Assembly (NCBI GenBank): GCA_048013815.1
Contig: CM106585.1
Span: 5,518,001-5,582,000 of the forward strand
Direction of reading: 5' to 3'
DNA from: Setoptus koraiensis
Taxonomy: Eukaryota > Arthropoda
DNA length: 64,000 bases
Shown: piece after piece, positions 26,693 through 38,178 of the stretch
How positions within the stretch are numbered: the first letter of the stretch is position 1
Layout of the letters: each line of letters opens with the position of its first letter
Translations under genes and position numbers: made by a program
Notes under the pieces: model-generated
Seen by the model: only the letters and a program-made list of their open reading frames with translations
Database searches by the model: none
Told to the model about the DNA's origin: nothing

Positions 26693-27016
26693 GATTATTT
26701 TATCTGTCTAATGGTGGACCAATTCCTCGGACAAAATATATCTCAGTAATTAGCTGATAATAATAGAAGACCAATATCCCCGGTGGTTAATTGGTGTTAG
26801 TAATATACAATAAGTAAATTAGAATACTACCTCAATTCTATGCCAATGCGGTTTATGGCAAACATAAGCGGATGACGTGACTAGCACAGGAAAGAAAAAG
26901 GACAAGAAACACGCATGCGTGTGCAACCATTGTTGAAGCTACCAACATACATGCTGTCTAAGAATGCGGGAATTTTGAACCACATCAGATTTTTTTTTGT
27001 GCTTGTGTCACGATGA
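26693..27016. other. RPL19 upstream region
   Basis: Promoter side of RPL19 and spacer. No TATA box, typical of ribosomal protein genes. No coding signal until the decayed methyltransferase fragment that begins near 27017. Confidence 0.4.
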
Positions 27017-27363
27017 CTGCAAAATACCTGGTAAATCTGAAGCCCGTGACAAGTTAGTCAACGCTATTGGTTCTCAAGATCGAAAGTGTTACAAAAAACT
27101 ACACAATGATTGGGCCGAAACATACGAAGAAGCTACCTGATGATTAGAATTGAATATAACTGTCAATTCTACCAACCAATCATGGCTATTCCACTGCACG
27201 GGCCATCGCTACGATAGTATGCTTTTGTCCAAAGAACCTGTCGGAATATAGCGACAAACTCAATGTATGCAAAGACGCCAAAATCTGAAAAGGTTCCATC
27301 TCAGTGCCTCTGATTGAATATAGCGATGATTATATGATGACATTCGACATCGCTAAACAAGAA
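27017..27363 (+). pseudogene. Decayed METTL27-like methyltransferase fragment
   Basis: Three short plus-strand segments read like a Williams-Beuren region methyltransferase (METTL27) but in shifting frames with stops. 27043-27137 gives DKLVNAIGSQ...YKKLHNDWAETYEE, the family's N-terminal Y-x-x-W-A-x-x-Y-[DE] motif. 27150-27210 gives YNCQFYQPIMAIPLHGPS. 27239-27363 gives LSEYSDKLNVCKDAKI, a stop, then VPLIEYSDDYMMTF. The SAM-binding core that should lie between is absent. I read it as a relic with internal deletion. A strongly diverged multi-exon gene is less likely because stops interrupt each frame. Confidence 0.4.
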
Positions 27364-27473
27364 TAGAGTGCTAACATGATGACCAATCACCAAGTTCATC
27401 AATATGATCGCATAGGCGAATATCTTTTATTATACTTATAAATGAAAGGTAGAGAGCATTCTACAATATGATT

Positions 27474-29167
27474 TCATCTAGTGCGCGAATGTCTTGAATT
27501 TATCGCGTTTTTGTTTCGATCTTTGTGATCCCTACTTCTAGATCTCCGATGACTTTTTTCTCTTCGAGAGGATTTCTCTCTGTCATCACGACCACTCCTT
27601 CTATCATCTCTAGATTCTCTGGTGTCTCTATGTTCACGCAATTCCCGGGAATCTCGTGCAACTTCCCTGCTATCTCGGTAGTCTCTTTCCCGAGACCTAG
27701 ACCTAGGCCGTAGGCTAGTCTTTTCACCACGACCATAGTATTTGGCTTCAATACCGTGCAATGTATCTTGTAGGGAGCTTATCAATATTTTACAACGCTC
27801 ATCACTAGCCACTTTGGATTGCTTGATAAGTGTAACAGCTGTGGCTAAAGTGTCCATAGCCGTTTGGTAGTTACCTGTGTCAATAGGTATATGATCAAAA
27901 TAAAGTTCAGTTGGTTAGTTTTGAGCTTGTGACAAATACATGATACGTCATTATCTTTACTAAAACAGATGCACTTACCGGCAGCCGCATCAGCCACAGC
28001 ATGACTGATCGCAAGACTGGAGACACCACGATTCTTATTCATGATCTCTTCAAATTCACCATCATTCATAGAGAGCATATTATCTCCCATGGTGTTGCCT
28101 CTATAGTCATTGTAATTTAAACCACCAGAGTTAGATGTGCCACTTCTATTATACATGTCCGAATTTTGATTCTGACCCGAATGAGAGGATGGAAAAAAAG
28201 CTGGATTCACGTGAGGTGCCGGACCTTGGCCCGATCCAGGTCCCATACCAGAGGAGGAATTTAGGTGATTCATTCCCATTGGGAGACGCGATACCACACT
28301 ATTTGAGGGTAGACGAGATGAGGGAGGGTTAAAAAGTCCTGGGCGCACATTTGACCATTGCTGCTGGGGATTTTGTTGATTGAAGGGTGCTCTCATCCTC
28401 GGGTGGCCGCCCATCATGGGTCCATTGGGTCTAATACCGGGCCGACTCATCAATGGTGCCCTGAGTGAGGGTCTTGTGTGCGGTTGATACCCTCCTCGGT
28501 TATACATGGAGCCTCCACCCATCATAGGATTTCCTTGATGATATCCCATGTTAGATTGGGGAATACTACCTCCGCTGTGTGTGCCACTGATGGAGCTAAT
28601 ACCCATTATAGCACCCGACTGTTGCATTGGATTGGGGCCGTTGTTGTTGTTGTTGTTGTTCTGGGGTCCTGTGGTTTTTCTAATCTGTGACTCAAATAGA
28701 TTCATATTCTGCCTGTTACATGTTGTGACAACAGGGTTCTGGCCATGCAATTCTATTTTTGGCAGCTTGTCCATAACTATTGGAAGTGATGCGTCAGAAT
28801 TAAATGTAACAACACAAAATCCTTTACTTTGTCCATTAGCTCTATTTTCAAAAAATTTAACCTCGTGTATATCCGTAATACCTATACTACTTAAAGAGTC
28901 AATGACATCTTGGTCAGTGGTCCACCAAGTCAGATTACCGATGTAGAGGCCGGGTGTCCTTTGTCTTGGATTGATGCCCGAACCTGTAGGCATACCAGGT
29001 ATAGAATTGAGTTGATTTCCACCAGATTGTAACATACCATCATCGGCTTCTTGTTTAAGATTTGGATCCTCGTACATGTCAATATAATCGGTGTCTTGAT
29101 TAAACTCATGCTCGGCATCTTCGGTGGCATAGAGATCGAGTTCGGGACCCATTTCGTTGGTGCTCAT
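27474..29167 (-). CDS. CPSF6: Cleavage and polyadenylation specificity factor subunit 6
   Basis: Subunit of cleavage factor I, which binds UGUA sites in pre-mRNA with CPSF5 and steers poly(A) site choice in the nucleus. Exon 1 is 29167-27979, the intron 27978-27875 (104 bases, GTAAGT...CAG, phase 1), exon 2 27874-27474; 529 residues. An acidic N-terminus is followed by one RRM (RNP2 LYIGNL, RNP1 KGFCVVTF) with the family's NLTWWTT and HGQNPVVT segments. The middle is Gly/Pro/Met/Asn-rich and keeps [10 protein letters not shown]. Then [10 protein letters not shown]...[12 protein letters not shown] spans the splice into [27 protein letters not shown], and the end is an Arg/Ser/Asp-rich RS-like domain. 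Length is close to the animal norm (~550). AATAAA at 27426-27431. Confidence 0.95.
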
Positions 29168-30472
29168 TTTGTTGTTAGTCTGTATTGTTCTCCTAAAATA
29201 AATGTCCTCACTATGCGGCTTGCAATATAATGTCGACGTTAGTGTCGTTGTATCTATCTATATGTGCTATTCTTGAGGTATATATTAAATAGATTAATAA
29301 TTATCGGGTTTGATTGATTGTCTCTGTAATAATTACAAATCATAATTATTAGAGAGACAAATCAGTATTGACAGCGGCTAATGTGCATGGTTTTCTTCCA
29401 AATGAGGTAATTACTCAGATTGTATCAGCTTTTACTGTATATAAATATCACTCACACAATTCATCAAACCTATTATTATTTTCATGGTCAGCGCTACAAT
29501 CACAGCCACGAGTGGTGAATATCTAGTGCGCCACCTACATTATGTTTGGCCAAACTGAATCAACGTTCTGTTTGTTATAACGCAAGGCGGTCAAAATGTT
29601 CACTTTGCAGCTCATAGAATAAGCGCGAATATTTAAAATTTCGCTCAATTGAATTGAGTCAGATTCCTTTTCTCTGTCTAAATGAAAGAAATCAGCACCA
29701 ATAGTATATATGAATGTTTGCATTCAATTCAACTGTTTCCATTATCTGTTTAAAAGTTGTCGCAATACAGTCAAAATGGAGCAGCGACACTATCTCTCAA
29801 GGCCATCAAGAATACTACCCAGGTATGAGCTGCAAACGGACTGATTTACGCGTTGCGTTTCGCAAAATTTCCACTGAAAACATTTGACAAAACATTTCCG
29901 CAAACATTATCGACACTTACTCGGTTATACATTCACGAGAGACCATACATGTCACTCTCAAAAGTGCCAACCATCGTGTATTTTTATCAACAATTGGTGG
30001 GTTGGCCGTTGACGAGAAGTTGTAAATCAAAGACGAGCAAGAGGAGCCGTTTCCGGTGGAAATCAAAAGTACAAACACTACGAAATACAACTTCTACCTT
30101 GGAACGATAACGACACACAACGAAACGAGGTGAAAACGAAGGGTTTCAAAATTTTTATTAGTCAAAATTAAGGCGATCCAAAGGGACACTTTCTTGCGAT
30201 TACCAGGCTTCTCTAATAATTGTGTTGCTATCAATGTTGCTCTTCTGTGTAACGCGAACAAGGAAGATGGAAGATCTTGACAATAAATCATGAATTCAAC
30301 TGAATTGTGATGTGGAAAGAATATTTTGTTGCTTGATGTTCTATATAGCCTATGAGATGATGATAATGGTGATTCTAATTGTTGTTGTGTTATAAATAAG
30401 AATAATCAAGTAATTGAAAAGCTTGAAAGATGAACTAACAAAAGAATTAAATTTTGAGTAACAGAGGAAGAT
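29168..30472. other. Spacer upstream of CPSF6
   Basis: Contains the CPSF6 promoter side, an 18-base hairpin (listed separately) and, around 29850-30290, AT-rich sequence with short peptide-like stretches in several frames. One plus-strand frame reads EEPFPVEIKSTNTTKYNFYLG before a stop. I could not join these into a gene. Confidence 0.4.
29318..29360. repeat. 18-base inverted repeat with 7-base loop
   Basis: Arms ttgtctctgtaataatta (29318-29335) and taattattagagagacaa (29343-29360) pair with one mismatch. About 150 bases before the CPSF6 start. Confidence 0.7.
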
Positions 30473-31312
30473 CTAGGACGAGAAAATGCTTTTATTTTTG
30501 TTGCAACCACTATCTGTAGTGGTGGTTGTGTTGGTGGTTATTGTTGTTGTTGTGATAGTGTTGCTTAATGTAGGCAATTGCTGATTGGTTGTTGTTACAG
30601 CTAAAGCACTTTTAGAACAGTAATAAGTCTGATGAGCTTGTAGGTTGTTGGGACAACCAAATGTGATACCGCATGAGTCACAAATATACTTGTTAGGTGT
30701 TAAAAGTTGCTGATTTGTTGCTTGATGTTGGTGATTTACTTGTTTGTGGTTTTGGTTATGATTGTGGCTTTGGTTGTTGCCCTGATGATAACAGTTGGCG
30801 TAAGGATAAAGTAACGACGGCGCTACCACTGCCGTAGGTCGATTACATTCTTGCACATTTTTACCTAGTTTGTGGTTGTTGATTGGGCAGGTTGTTTGGT
30901 TGTGACTGACGATGTTACCCAAACTGGCGAGACTGCCCAAACTGCCGCTACTGCAACTGCTACTATTGCTACTGGTGTCCACTATAGATGATGTGATGGA
31001 TAGTTGTTGTTGTTGTTGTGCATTATTGTTGTTGTTACTATAAACCTGATGATGACTTTTATGGTGATTATGATTATTGGTGGAGTAATAATTATTATTA
31101 TTAATGATATTGCTGATATTATTGGGATGATTGCTATTAATGATGGGATTGTTGTTGATGTGATTGTTGTTGTTAGATTGATTGCTGAGTGTTGAGCTCA
31201 AATTTATTGCGGATAAACTCAAATCGAGAGGCTGATCGAGACCATAGTAGTGGTGAGCTGTCACTGGTTGGTGAGCTGTCAAAAAGGGGTGATAGGCTGA
31301 ATTCTGAATCAT
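30473..31312 (-). CDS. FOG-like protein: CtBP-binding motif plus single CCHC zinc finger
   Basis: A 279-residue Asn/His/Gln/Ser-rich protein. Near the N-terminus PLDLSL (residues 28-33) is a match to the PxDLS motif that recruits the co-repressor CtBP. Near the C-terminus one finger C211-x2-C214-x12-H227-x4-C232 (YICDSCGITFGCPNNLQAH) has the CCHC spacing and the A-H-x3-YC ending typical of Friend-of-GATA (ZFPM, u-shaped) fingers. FOG proteins normally carry eight or nine fingers. This is either the last exon of a longer gene or a reduced protein. The start used is the ATG at 31312; an acceptor-like cag lies a few bases inside, so an upstream exon is possible. A nuclear co-repressor role is inferred. 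Confidence 0.6.
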   Translation of the reverse strand: MIQNSAYHPFLTAHQPVTAHHYYGLDQPLDLSLSAINLSSTLSNQSNNNNHINNNPIINSNHPNNISNIINNNNYYSTNNHNHHKSHHQVYSNNNNNAQQQQQLSITSSIVDTSSNSSSCSSGSLGSLASLGNIVSHNQTTCPINNHKLGKNVQECNRPTAVVAPSLLYPYANCYHQGNNQSHNHNQNHKQVNHQHQATNQQLLTPNKYICDSCGITFGCPNNLQAHQTYYCSKSALAVTTTNQQLPTLSNTITTTTITTNTTTTTDSGCNKNKSIFSS

Positions 31313-34300
31313 AATGATGTAATTATGTCTATTTGTTGCTGTGATGCTTCTAACAAGTTAATAAGAAATCAAATCCAAATGCTTGATGCTACTTGCTCTA
31401 AGCTCTAATAACGAATGACAAGTTAACATGAAGCTTGCTGCTATCAGTGCTTGACGATGTCTCTTGACGATTGTTGTTGCGATTATTATTACTTTTTCCA
31501 ACAAGCATTAACATAAACACATTGACTATAGTCAAGACTGTCGTGTTTATACATATATTGTTGATCACGATGCTATCACTACCATGGCAATTGCCGCAAT
31601 GACACTAAATTCCATGACACCACCACTACAAATATCAATCCATTTTGAGGGCGCGAGCTCGCGCGCGCGCAACAACATTTATATCATCATTGGTATTTAT
31701 ATGCTTTAGTTTGTCGTATATTCCATTTATTCATCACCAGTATCTAACGTAAGATCTTCTCCCTAGACACATAAACATTTCGATATGTATGTTTATATTT
31801 GTGTGTGTTTGTATAAATATATAAATGTGACTAACAGCAGCAACAATATCATATCTCATCTAATCTCAAATCTCTTATCTCTCTTATCTAATAACATCTA
31901 ATCTTATCTTCCTTTCTTGCTCACTCTCTCTCTCTCTCTCTCTCCCTCCCTCTCTTTCTCTCTATATATAAATATATATATATTGCGCTCTTCCTTCTCT
32001 ATCTCCCATCTATCACAAGCCATAGAGATAAAGGTAGTTAGCTGCTACCAGTGGGAGTATCGCCAATCGTATCGCCAAAACCAGAGATGCTATCAGGCCG
32101 ACAAGATGAGCTCGAATTAGAGCCAGGCGCATATGGATGGATGGCCAACTGGCTGGTTGGGTGGTTGGTCAGACAGCCAGCCAGCCAGCCAGTTACAACG
32201 GTCGGCATGGCAATGCCATGTTGACCAGGTCGCTCGAAGCCAACCAACGGTTTATCGTAGCGAGAGGCCGGCTCTAGCAACGAAAGTGACTTTTGGCAAG
32301 CTAACAACAACAACTAACTAAAACCAGAGCAATAAAATGATAATAAACTAAAACTCGCTATCTCCATCCTGCTATCTCCTATCTTTGTAGGCCCGGTATT
32401 GCTCCGACTGATGCCTCCCACTTTTGATATCTATCCATCTGTTTATCTATCTCAAACTATCTAGCTCTAGCTCTCTGTCTCTCGCTCGCTCGCTCGCCCT
32501 CTCATTCTGCTATCGCCCTGCTGTTGAGTGTGCTCCCAATGTTTAGCCTATGTCTAGCTTGCCGCAGCGGACTAGACAGACGGTCTGAATTAATATAAAG
32601 AAATAATAAGAAGATAATGGATTGAATGGTTGTTGTTGTCGGTGTTGTCGCATTATTTGGTTGTTGTTTTCGAGGCAACCGATAATCGACGACTACGACG
32701 ACTATGGCGACTATCTTGTGCGCTAGTGGGTGTTGCTCATTGTGTGATGCATTATTATCAATTTTAGCCGCATTATCATTGTCATTATCTGTTATTACCA
32801 AGCACAATCGTGTCGCAAATCTAACCTGTCTCCAGCGACGCCGACGACCACGATGACAATGTTGTTCCAGCGTGTCGCGTCTGACAAAATCTTCATTACA
32901 GACGGATAGAAACACGCATGTGATATTATACATAGCGAGTGAGAGATGGGGAGAGATAATTCAGGTAATTTGATGATTGACTGATTTGATTATGGCATAC
33001 ATAATACGTCAAGTACAGTTGACAGCACTAATAACAACCATAACATACAGCCTTCTGAGCATTGAAACTCTTCAAACTTGAAACTTATCCTCTAACGACA
33101 AACAAACACCATTTTACACCTTATACAGTCTGTTATATTTACTATTAACAACTAGCGAGCAAACAAAAAACTTTGCGTCAATTCGTCACCGCCAAGACAT
33201 TGTGAGTATGTGTGTGTCTATGCGGTTCGTATTTGTATTTTGAAATGGCAAAAAGTTTGCTCGCCAATCTTGCCATTGTGTATATCATGTAGAGCGCAGT
33301 TTAGAATTGCGAGAACTGGAAAATCACCCACATAATTGTTTTGACGTTGGCGTATCAAGTATTTAGTGGCAGGTTTGCATGGCATTTGGTGTATAGTGTT
33401 GCTGTCGAAATTGTACAATAATTGCTAATCTGCCAATCATCTCGCTATCTCGCTGTTCCATATACAATGGCAACATGATGACGACATGTCGGTGTTGTTA
33501 ATCATTACATGATGTTGCTAGATTGAACAGATAGATAAAAAGCAATTAGTCACATCAAATATCGTATTTATAGTCGGCTATGACTATGCGACACACACTG
33601 GGGACTTTTGAGCTGCGACCAGACTCCCTAATGTAGTAGCTATCCCACAACAATGTACCTGTATCAATCGTTAATTATTCCGCTGATTATTATATAAGAC
33701 ATGGAGACAATCATATGACAACAATATCAGTCTCTGCAATGATACATTTGTCGGATGCCTGAAGGACGTGCCAAGCGATAAGATATATCCCTGATATCCG
33801 CCACTAATATCAACTAGGCCAATTATCCGTTGTGTTGTAAACACATTAAACTTTTTGTCATTGTGCTCATGATGCTTGAAAGATTTGCGATGCTTTTGAA
33901 ACATGGCACTTGTCAGATAAATTTTAACGACAAGCGGTGCACCGTTAATCACCACTATCGCATTACGTGATTGCTGCTTACAGCCTTCATCTAGATACCG
34001 ATGTGTTTTTCATAATGAGGCGCTTAATTAACTGTTTTCATTAATTATTATCAGCCTAACTGATCCGAGAAAGCTAGCGAATGTTCTCGGCAGGCACCTC
34101 ATTTGTCAATTAAGTGATTGTGGCTTAGGAAATCAACCTTAGTTATCATTATTACAACCTATTTGGTTACTATTATGTTAGGCGGAATCAACAGATGCAA
34201 AAATCTTGTATTTGCAATAGAAATGATAACTCTCACCTTGAATGATTCAAACTCTTGGCTGAAAAGAAATTTTGAGTTCTAAGCTCGAAACAAAACCTTC

Positions 34301-34690
34301 TGAGATCAGATAACGAATGAAAACAAGGGTAAGCTTATAATACATTTTTTTATATTATAATGGTGATGGTTAATTACAACAAAATTCTCCGTTCTAGAGA
34401 TTGCTCTCTATTTGTACCCGAAGCAACAATCCAGTTGCACCCATGGTCAAGCTGAAAGAATGTTATGTAACATTTCATTTACAACATCTTTTTAACTTGA
34501 GAATTTTGTAAAATATCGAGTCCTTCATTTTCTACTTCGTCTTTCCTTTCACATTGTCAATTCTGAAGAGCCCCCTCGGTTATTATGTTAATCTTGTTAT
34601 CGGTTGTGTCGATCGATTGTGTGACAGGGCCAATTTTGGGCCGAACTCAAAAGAAATGTATCAATTTGCGCCTCACTATCAAAGTGACTG
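31313..34690. other. Intergenic region with CT and AT microsatellites
   Basis: Holds a CT-rich tract running into a TATATA tract (31919-31985), a GC-rich hairpin-prone stretch of cagc/ggtt repeats (32149-32192), and two weak coding-like fragments on the minus strand: 32830-32900 (VCNEDFVRRDTLEQHCH, finger-like) and 33720-33955. No complete gene can be supported. Confidence 0.45.
33720..33955 (-). pseudogene. Weak candidate transposase-like fragment
   Basis: One minus-strand frame gives KKFNVFTTQRIIGLVDISGG followed by a region with HPTN. The arrangement, a strand ending in LVDISGGY after a K-F-N-V-x-T-T-Q stretch, resembles the region around the second acidic residue in DDE-type (Harbinger-like) nucleases. 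It has no start context and no flanking catalytic blocks. Unidentified otherwise. Confidence 0.2.
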
Positions 34691-36205
34691 TCATGGAAGA
34701 CCAACAAAGGGGTTATTGTCGCCTTCGAAATTCCCAGGTCTGGGTATCAATTGATCAACGACGTTTTCTATAATGGGAGCTTCTCTAGAGGGTGTGTTGC
34801 TTGATTGCTCTGAGACCACTTGCTGTTGTTGTTTGTTTTGGTTAAGGATTGGACTTTGTTGTTGTGCTTGATAGGTCGCGGGCGTAAGATGCAATCTAGA
34901 CTCTTCGGATTTGTTGGTTTGTGGAGCAAGACTGTTGCTGTTATTAATCGATGCAGAACTGATGGACTTGGTTGATGCGTTATTGGATACGGATGTAGTC
35001 GGTACTACCACAATTGTTCCAGTTGCTGCATTTGCCGAACCTGAAGAGATCGCGCCGGTTGCTGGTGTAGGTGGCTGGGTTTTCACTAATTTGGGTTTCT
35101 TTGAAACTATTCGAAGATTATCAGCTATAGCTGTGATGCTTTTGGTTTTGATAGCGAGGCGATTTGATGATGATGTCGATGTTGTTGTTGTTGTTGTTGA
35201 TGATGATGATGATGATGATGATGATAATGATAATGATGATGATGATGTCTTTGTTTCGGTGGTAGCTGAAGAATTTGAATCTTTGTTTGGGATCGGTACA
35301 GTGACAGAATCCTTGGTGTTGCTTTTTACAGATGCATGCTGGTGCTGCTGTTGTTGCGGCGCTTGATCAGGTATGGTATGATTAGTCGCGCTTTTGCGTA
35401 CAGCATGTTTAACTGGACTGCGACTAGGTTGCGCTTTTGGTGGGGACACCTTCTGATTTGCTAATGTTGTTGTTGGTTTTGTTCGGCCCCTTTTTTCTGT
35501 AGTTTTACTTTTGGTCACTATCTCTAATGCATCGTCGGATGATGAACCATCTGATATTTGAAAAGATGTGGAGGGAGCCGGAATTGGTTTATTAATATTA
35601 TTATTATTGATGTTGCTGCTTGTTTTGTTGCCGCCACTGTTGTTGGTGTTATTGTTGTTACTATTACTACTACTGCTGCTACTTCTGATGTTGACTAAGT
35701 TATTATCCTTTTTGATACTAATATTATTATTGTTGTTGTTATTACTTTGTGAAGGTCCGCCGCTAACCATCGAAGTGGACGATCCCAATGTTCGAGATTG
35801 ATTTAAAATGTAGTAACAAGTACTGCACATCCAATCCTGGTGCTTATCTGAATTTGATTCATCCAATTTAGAGTCTTCCACTGGGGGAATGTGACATCTT
35901 TGATGGTATCCCTGTTGACACACATCGCATAATACAATCTCGTTTGGAGCCTCCGATTTGCCATCATCACACATGCTACAAACAAGATCCTCGTCCAGGT
36001 CTATATTGTCATAGGACAATTGTACGTGAATGTCTCTGCTTTGTAGCCAATGCTCTGAGCCATCCTCAAAACAAACGAGACACTTTTTTGATTCTTTATT
36101 GCTTTTTACAACGTGCGCCGTGTAATATCTGCCGTCTCGCCATTTTGCCAGCAGGCTGTTGAGACGAAATCTTGTGTCAGTTAGATATCTGAATGAAGCG
36201 GGCAT
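34691..36205 (-). CDS. Pcl: Polycomb-like Tudor-PHD chromatin protein, short form
   Basis: A 504-residue nuclear reader. Residues 17-62 form a Tudor domain aligning without gaps to PHF1/MTF2/PHF19; its aromatic cage positions are all present (W22, Y28, F46, D48), which in the family bind H3K36me3. A PHD finger follows immediately (C76, C79, C93, C96, H101, C104, then a final Cys pair near residue 127), the Tudor-PHD1 spacing characteristic of Polycomb-like proteins. The remaining ~370 residues are Ser/Asn/Thr-rich low complexity. The second PHD finger, extended-homology/winged-helix region and C-terminal chromo-like part of typical Pcl proteins are absent, and the frame ends with a normal stop rather than a donor. 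PHF20-type proteins are less likely since their Tudor and PHD lie far apart. Confidence 0.75.
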   Translation of the reverse strand: MPASFRYLTDTRFRLNSLLAKWRDGRYYTAHVVKSNKESKKCLVCFEDGSEHWLQSRDIHVQLSYDNIDLDEDLVCSMCDDGKSEAPNEIVLCDVCQQGYHQRCHIPPVEDSKLDESNSDKHQDWMCSTCYYILNQSRTLGSSTSMVSGGPSQSNNNNNNNISIKKDNNLVNIRSSSSSSNSNNNNTNNSGGNKTSSNINNNNINKPIPAPSTSFQISDGSSSDDALEIVTKSKTTEKRGRTKPTTTLANQKVSPPKAQPSRSPVKHAVRKSATNHTIPDQAPQQQQHQHASVKSNTKDSVTVPIPNKDSNSSATTETKTSSSSLSLSSSSSSSSSTTTTTTSTSSSNRLAIKTKSITAIADNLRIVSKKPKLVKTQPPTPATGAISSGSANAATGTIVVVPTTSVSNNASTKSISSASINNSNSLAPQTNKSEESRLHLTPATYQAQQQSPILNQNKQQQQVVSEQSSNTPSREAPIIENVVDQLIPRPGNFEGDNNPFVGLP

Positions 36206-38003
36206 GTTTGAAATTTTTGTGAAGCAGCAATCGTCGTTATAATATGTGTTTATACCATACCATATGCTAATAATGGATATTTAAATGTGATCAAGGCGGT
36301 TCCTGTTGTTGCAACTGCGATCACTGATCGGCACACAAAAAATACCTAACACTAACTAATGATTTGTAGACGCACTCCAAAGCATGTGGCGATGATAGAT
36401 ATGAATTTGTAGTTGCTGTAGTAATTACATAATAGTAATGATTATGCTAATTATGATAATAGTGATAACAGATGAAAGTGCTTCCGAATGGTATTGGCAA
36501 CAATAACCAATTCGTGGCCCAATTCATTATTCCTAGATCAGCTGTTTCGATGCTTCGCTCCAAAATACACTGTATAGTTGGAAGCGCAAAATTTAAACTC
36601 GTGAATACAAAATTTTCACTATCCGTGAATAGCGAAACTGGCACATGGTGTCGGCCTATACATGGCCCATGATACTCATGGCTGATTCTATTGTGGCCAT
36701 CCGACAGTGGGTCCGCTTGTCTCTGACACTGTCATCAATTGATCCCGTCAATTGGCGCACGCCGCCACAATGAGGCCTCGCCGAGCCAACCAGAGGATTG
36801 TCAGCGGAAGTGCGACTGGGGCTCCGCTGTCAGCGTGCTCCGAGCGCCCTTGATCGTGAGCAAAAACTTGACAAACAACCTCGTGGGGGCCCACAGAGTC
36901 ATTACATGCTCTAAAATGCTGTTTGAAGCCGAACAAAGCGGCCTACATGTCGTGTTGGCCAGCCAACAAGATAAGGCCGCCAATGACAGCGAGTGTAACT
37001 TGTACGTTGCCGTTAGGTGAAAGCAACAACGGTTGTCAATATTACATTACATACCATATCTATACATAGATAACAACTGGCTGTTGTTATTACCATGAAA
37101 AGATAGATAACTCGCCTACACACACACGTACCAGATATCAAGTCATATGACTGATGATCTATAAAGTATATTATTGATTGTTTATAGCCAGTATATCAGC
37201 CAGCTATTGGTATAGCTGCTGCTGGCAGTGTCGCTCTTGGCCATACTGCTATTCTGTGTAGGCAGTTTTACTGTCAAGATTCTAGCAAAAGATAGCAATT
37301 TTGCACATAGAAGAGATGCAAAAGGTATAGGTTCAGCGAGCGATCGAGCGAATGAGATCGATCGGTGTGCGAGATAACTGCGTTTAATAATTAGTCGTCA
37401 TATTTGTATTAGTCTCTCTATTGTATGTGTGAGAGAGATCCAAGCAACAATTTCTAATTAATACTTGTTATTATGTGGAATTCTAGAATCATCAGCATTG
37501 TGCCGAGTGTGGTGCGGCCTGAACAGTAACGACAATTAAGAATTGGCAATGTTTGGCTAGCCAACTAATGGCACTTCCGTTAAGTCGATTGTCAGCGGCG
37601 ATAAAGCGGGCTTTGATGACGACTTTTTATTATAATTTGTAGTTTCGCACATGACAATTTATGCAATAATGGTGGCAACTCGGTGGCTAAAAATGTGCGG
37701 CCAACAATAATCAAGCGGTCGCATCAGTGCGCCGATTCATATAGCTGAATGATTGAAATATGAAGGTTATTTGGGCAAGCAACAAGTGTGTGTTGTTGTC
37801 CGGACATGACGCCGGTTGCTGACTTATTCAACATAAAACGGAGATAGCAATGCAAGATAGTTGGCACCACTAGTGTTTAGATAAACTTTATCTGTCGACA
37901 GCCGCTTTAGACAGGTGTATGGGCTGCGTTGTGGCGTGCAAGTTGACCTAATAAAGTGACTACAATTGTTTATCTACACTTGTCGGATATCATCAGCGCA
38001 ATT

Positions 38004-38036
38004 ATTATTATCGCGCGAGTAGCGCGCGATAATAAT
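38004..38036. repeat. Perfect 14-base inverted repeat, loop of 5
   Basis: attattatcgcgcg (38004-38017) and cgcgcgataataat (38023-38036) are exact reverse complements around agtag. Confidence 0.85.
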
Positions 38037-38106
38037 TGCTGCCACAAAGGCCAACAGGTGCAATTGCCGTTGTCGTGATATATGGATTGTGGCGGCAAGT
38101 GTCGCT

Positions 38107-38178
38107 TGCTTGCCAACACTGACAGTGAGTGGCTTGCGAACACTGACAGTGAGTGGCTTGCGAACACTGACAGTGAGT
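38107..38178. repeat. 24-base tandem repeat, three copies
   Basis: Unit ggcttgcgaacactgacagt plus gagt. The first copy differs at two positions, the next two are identical. Confidence 0.9.

Noticed and set aside
29850-30290. Possible Reeler-like or other decayed exon upstream of CPSF6
   Set aside because: Peptide-like fragments occur in different frames and do not form a recognisable domain.
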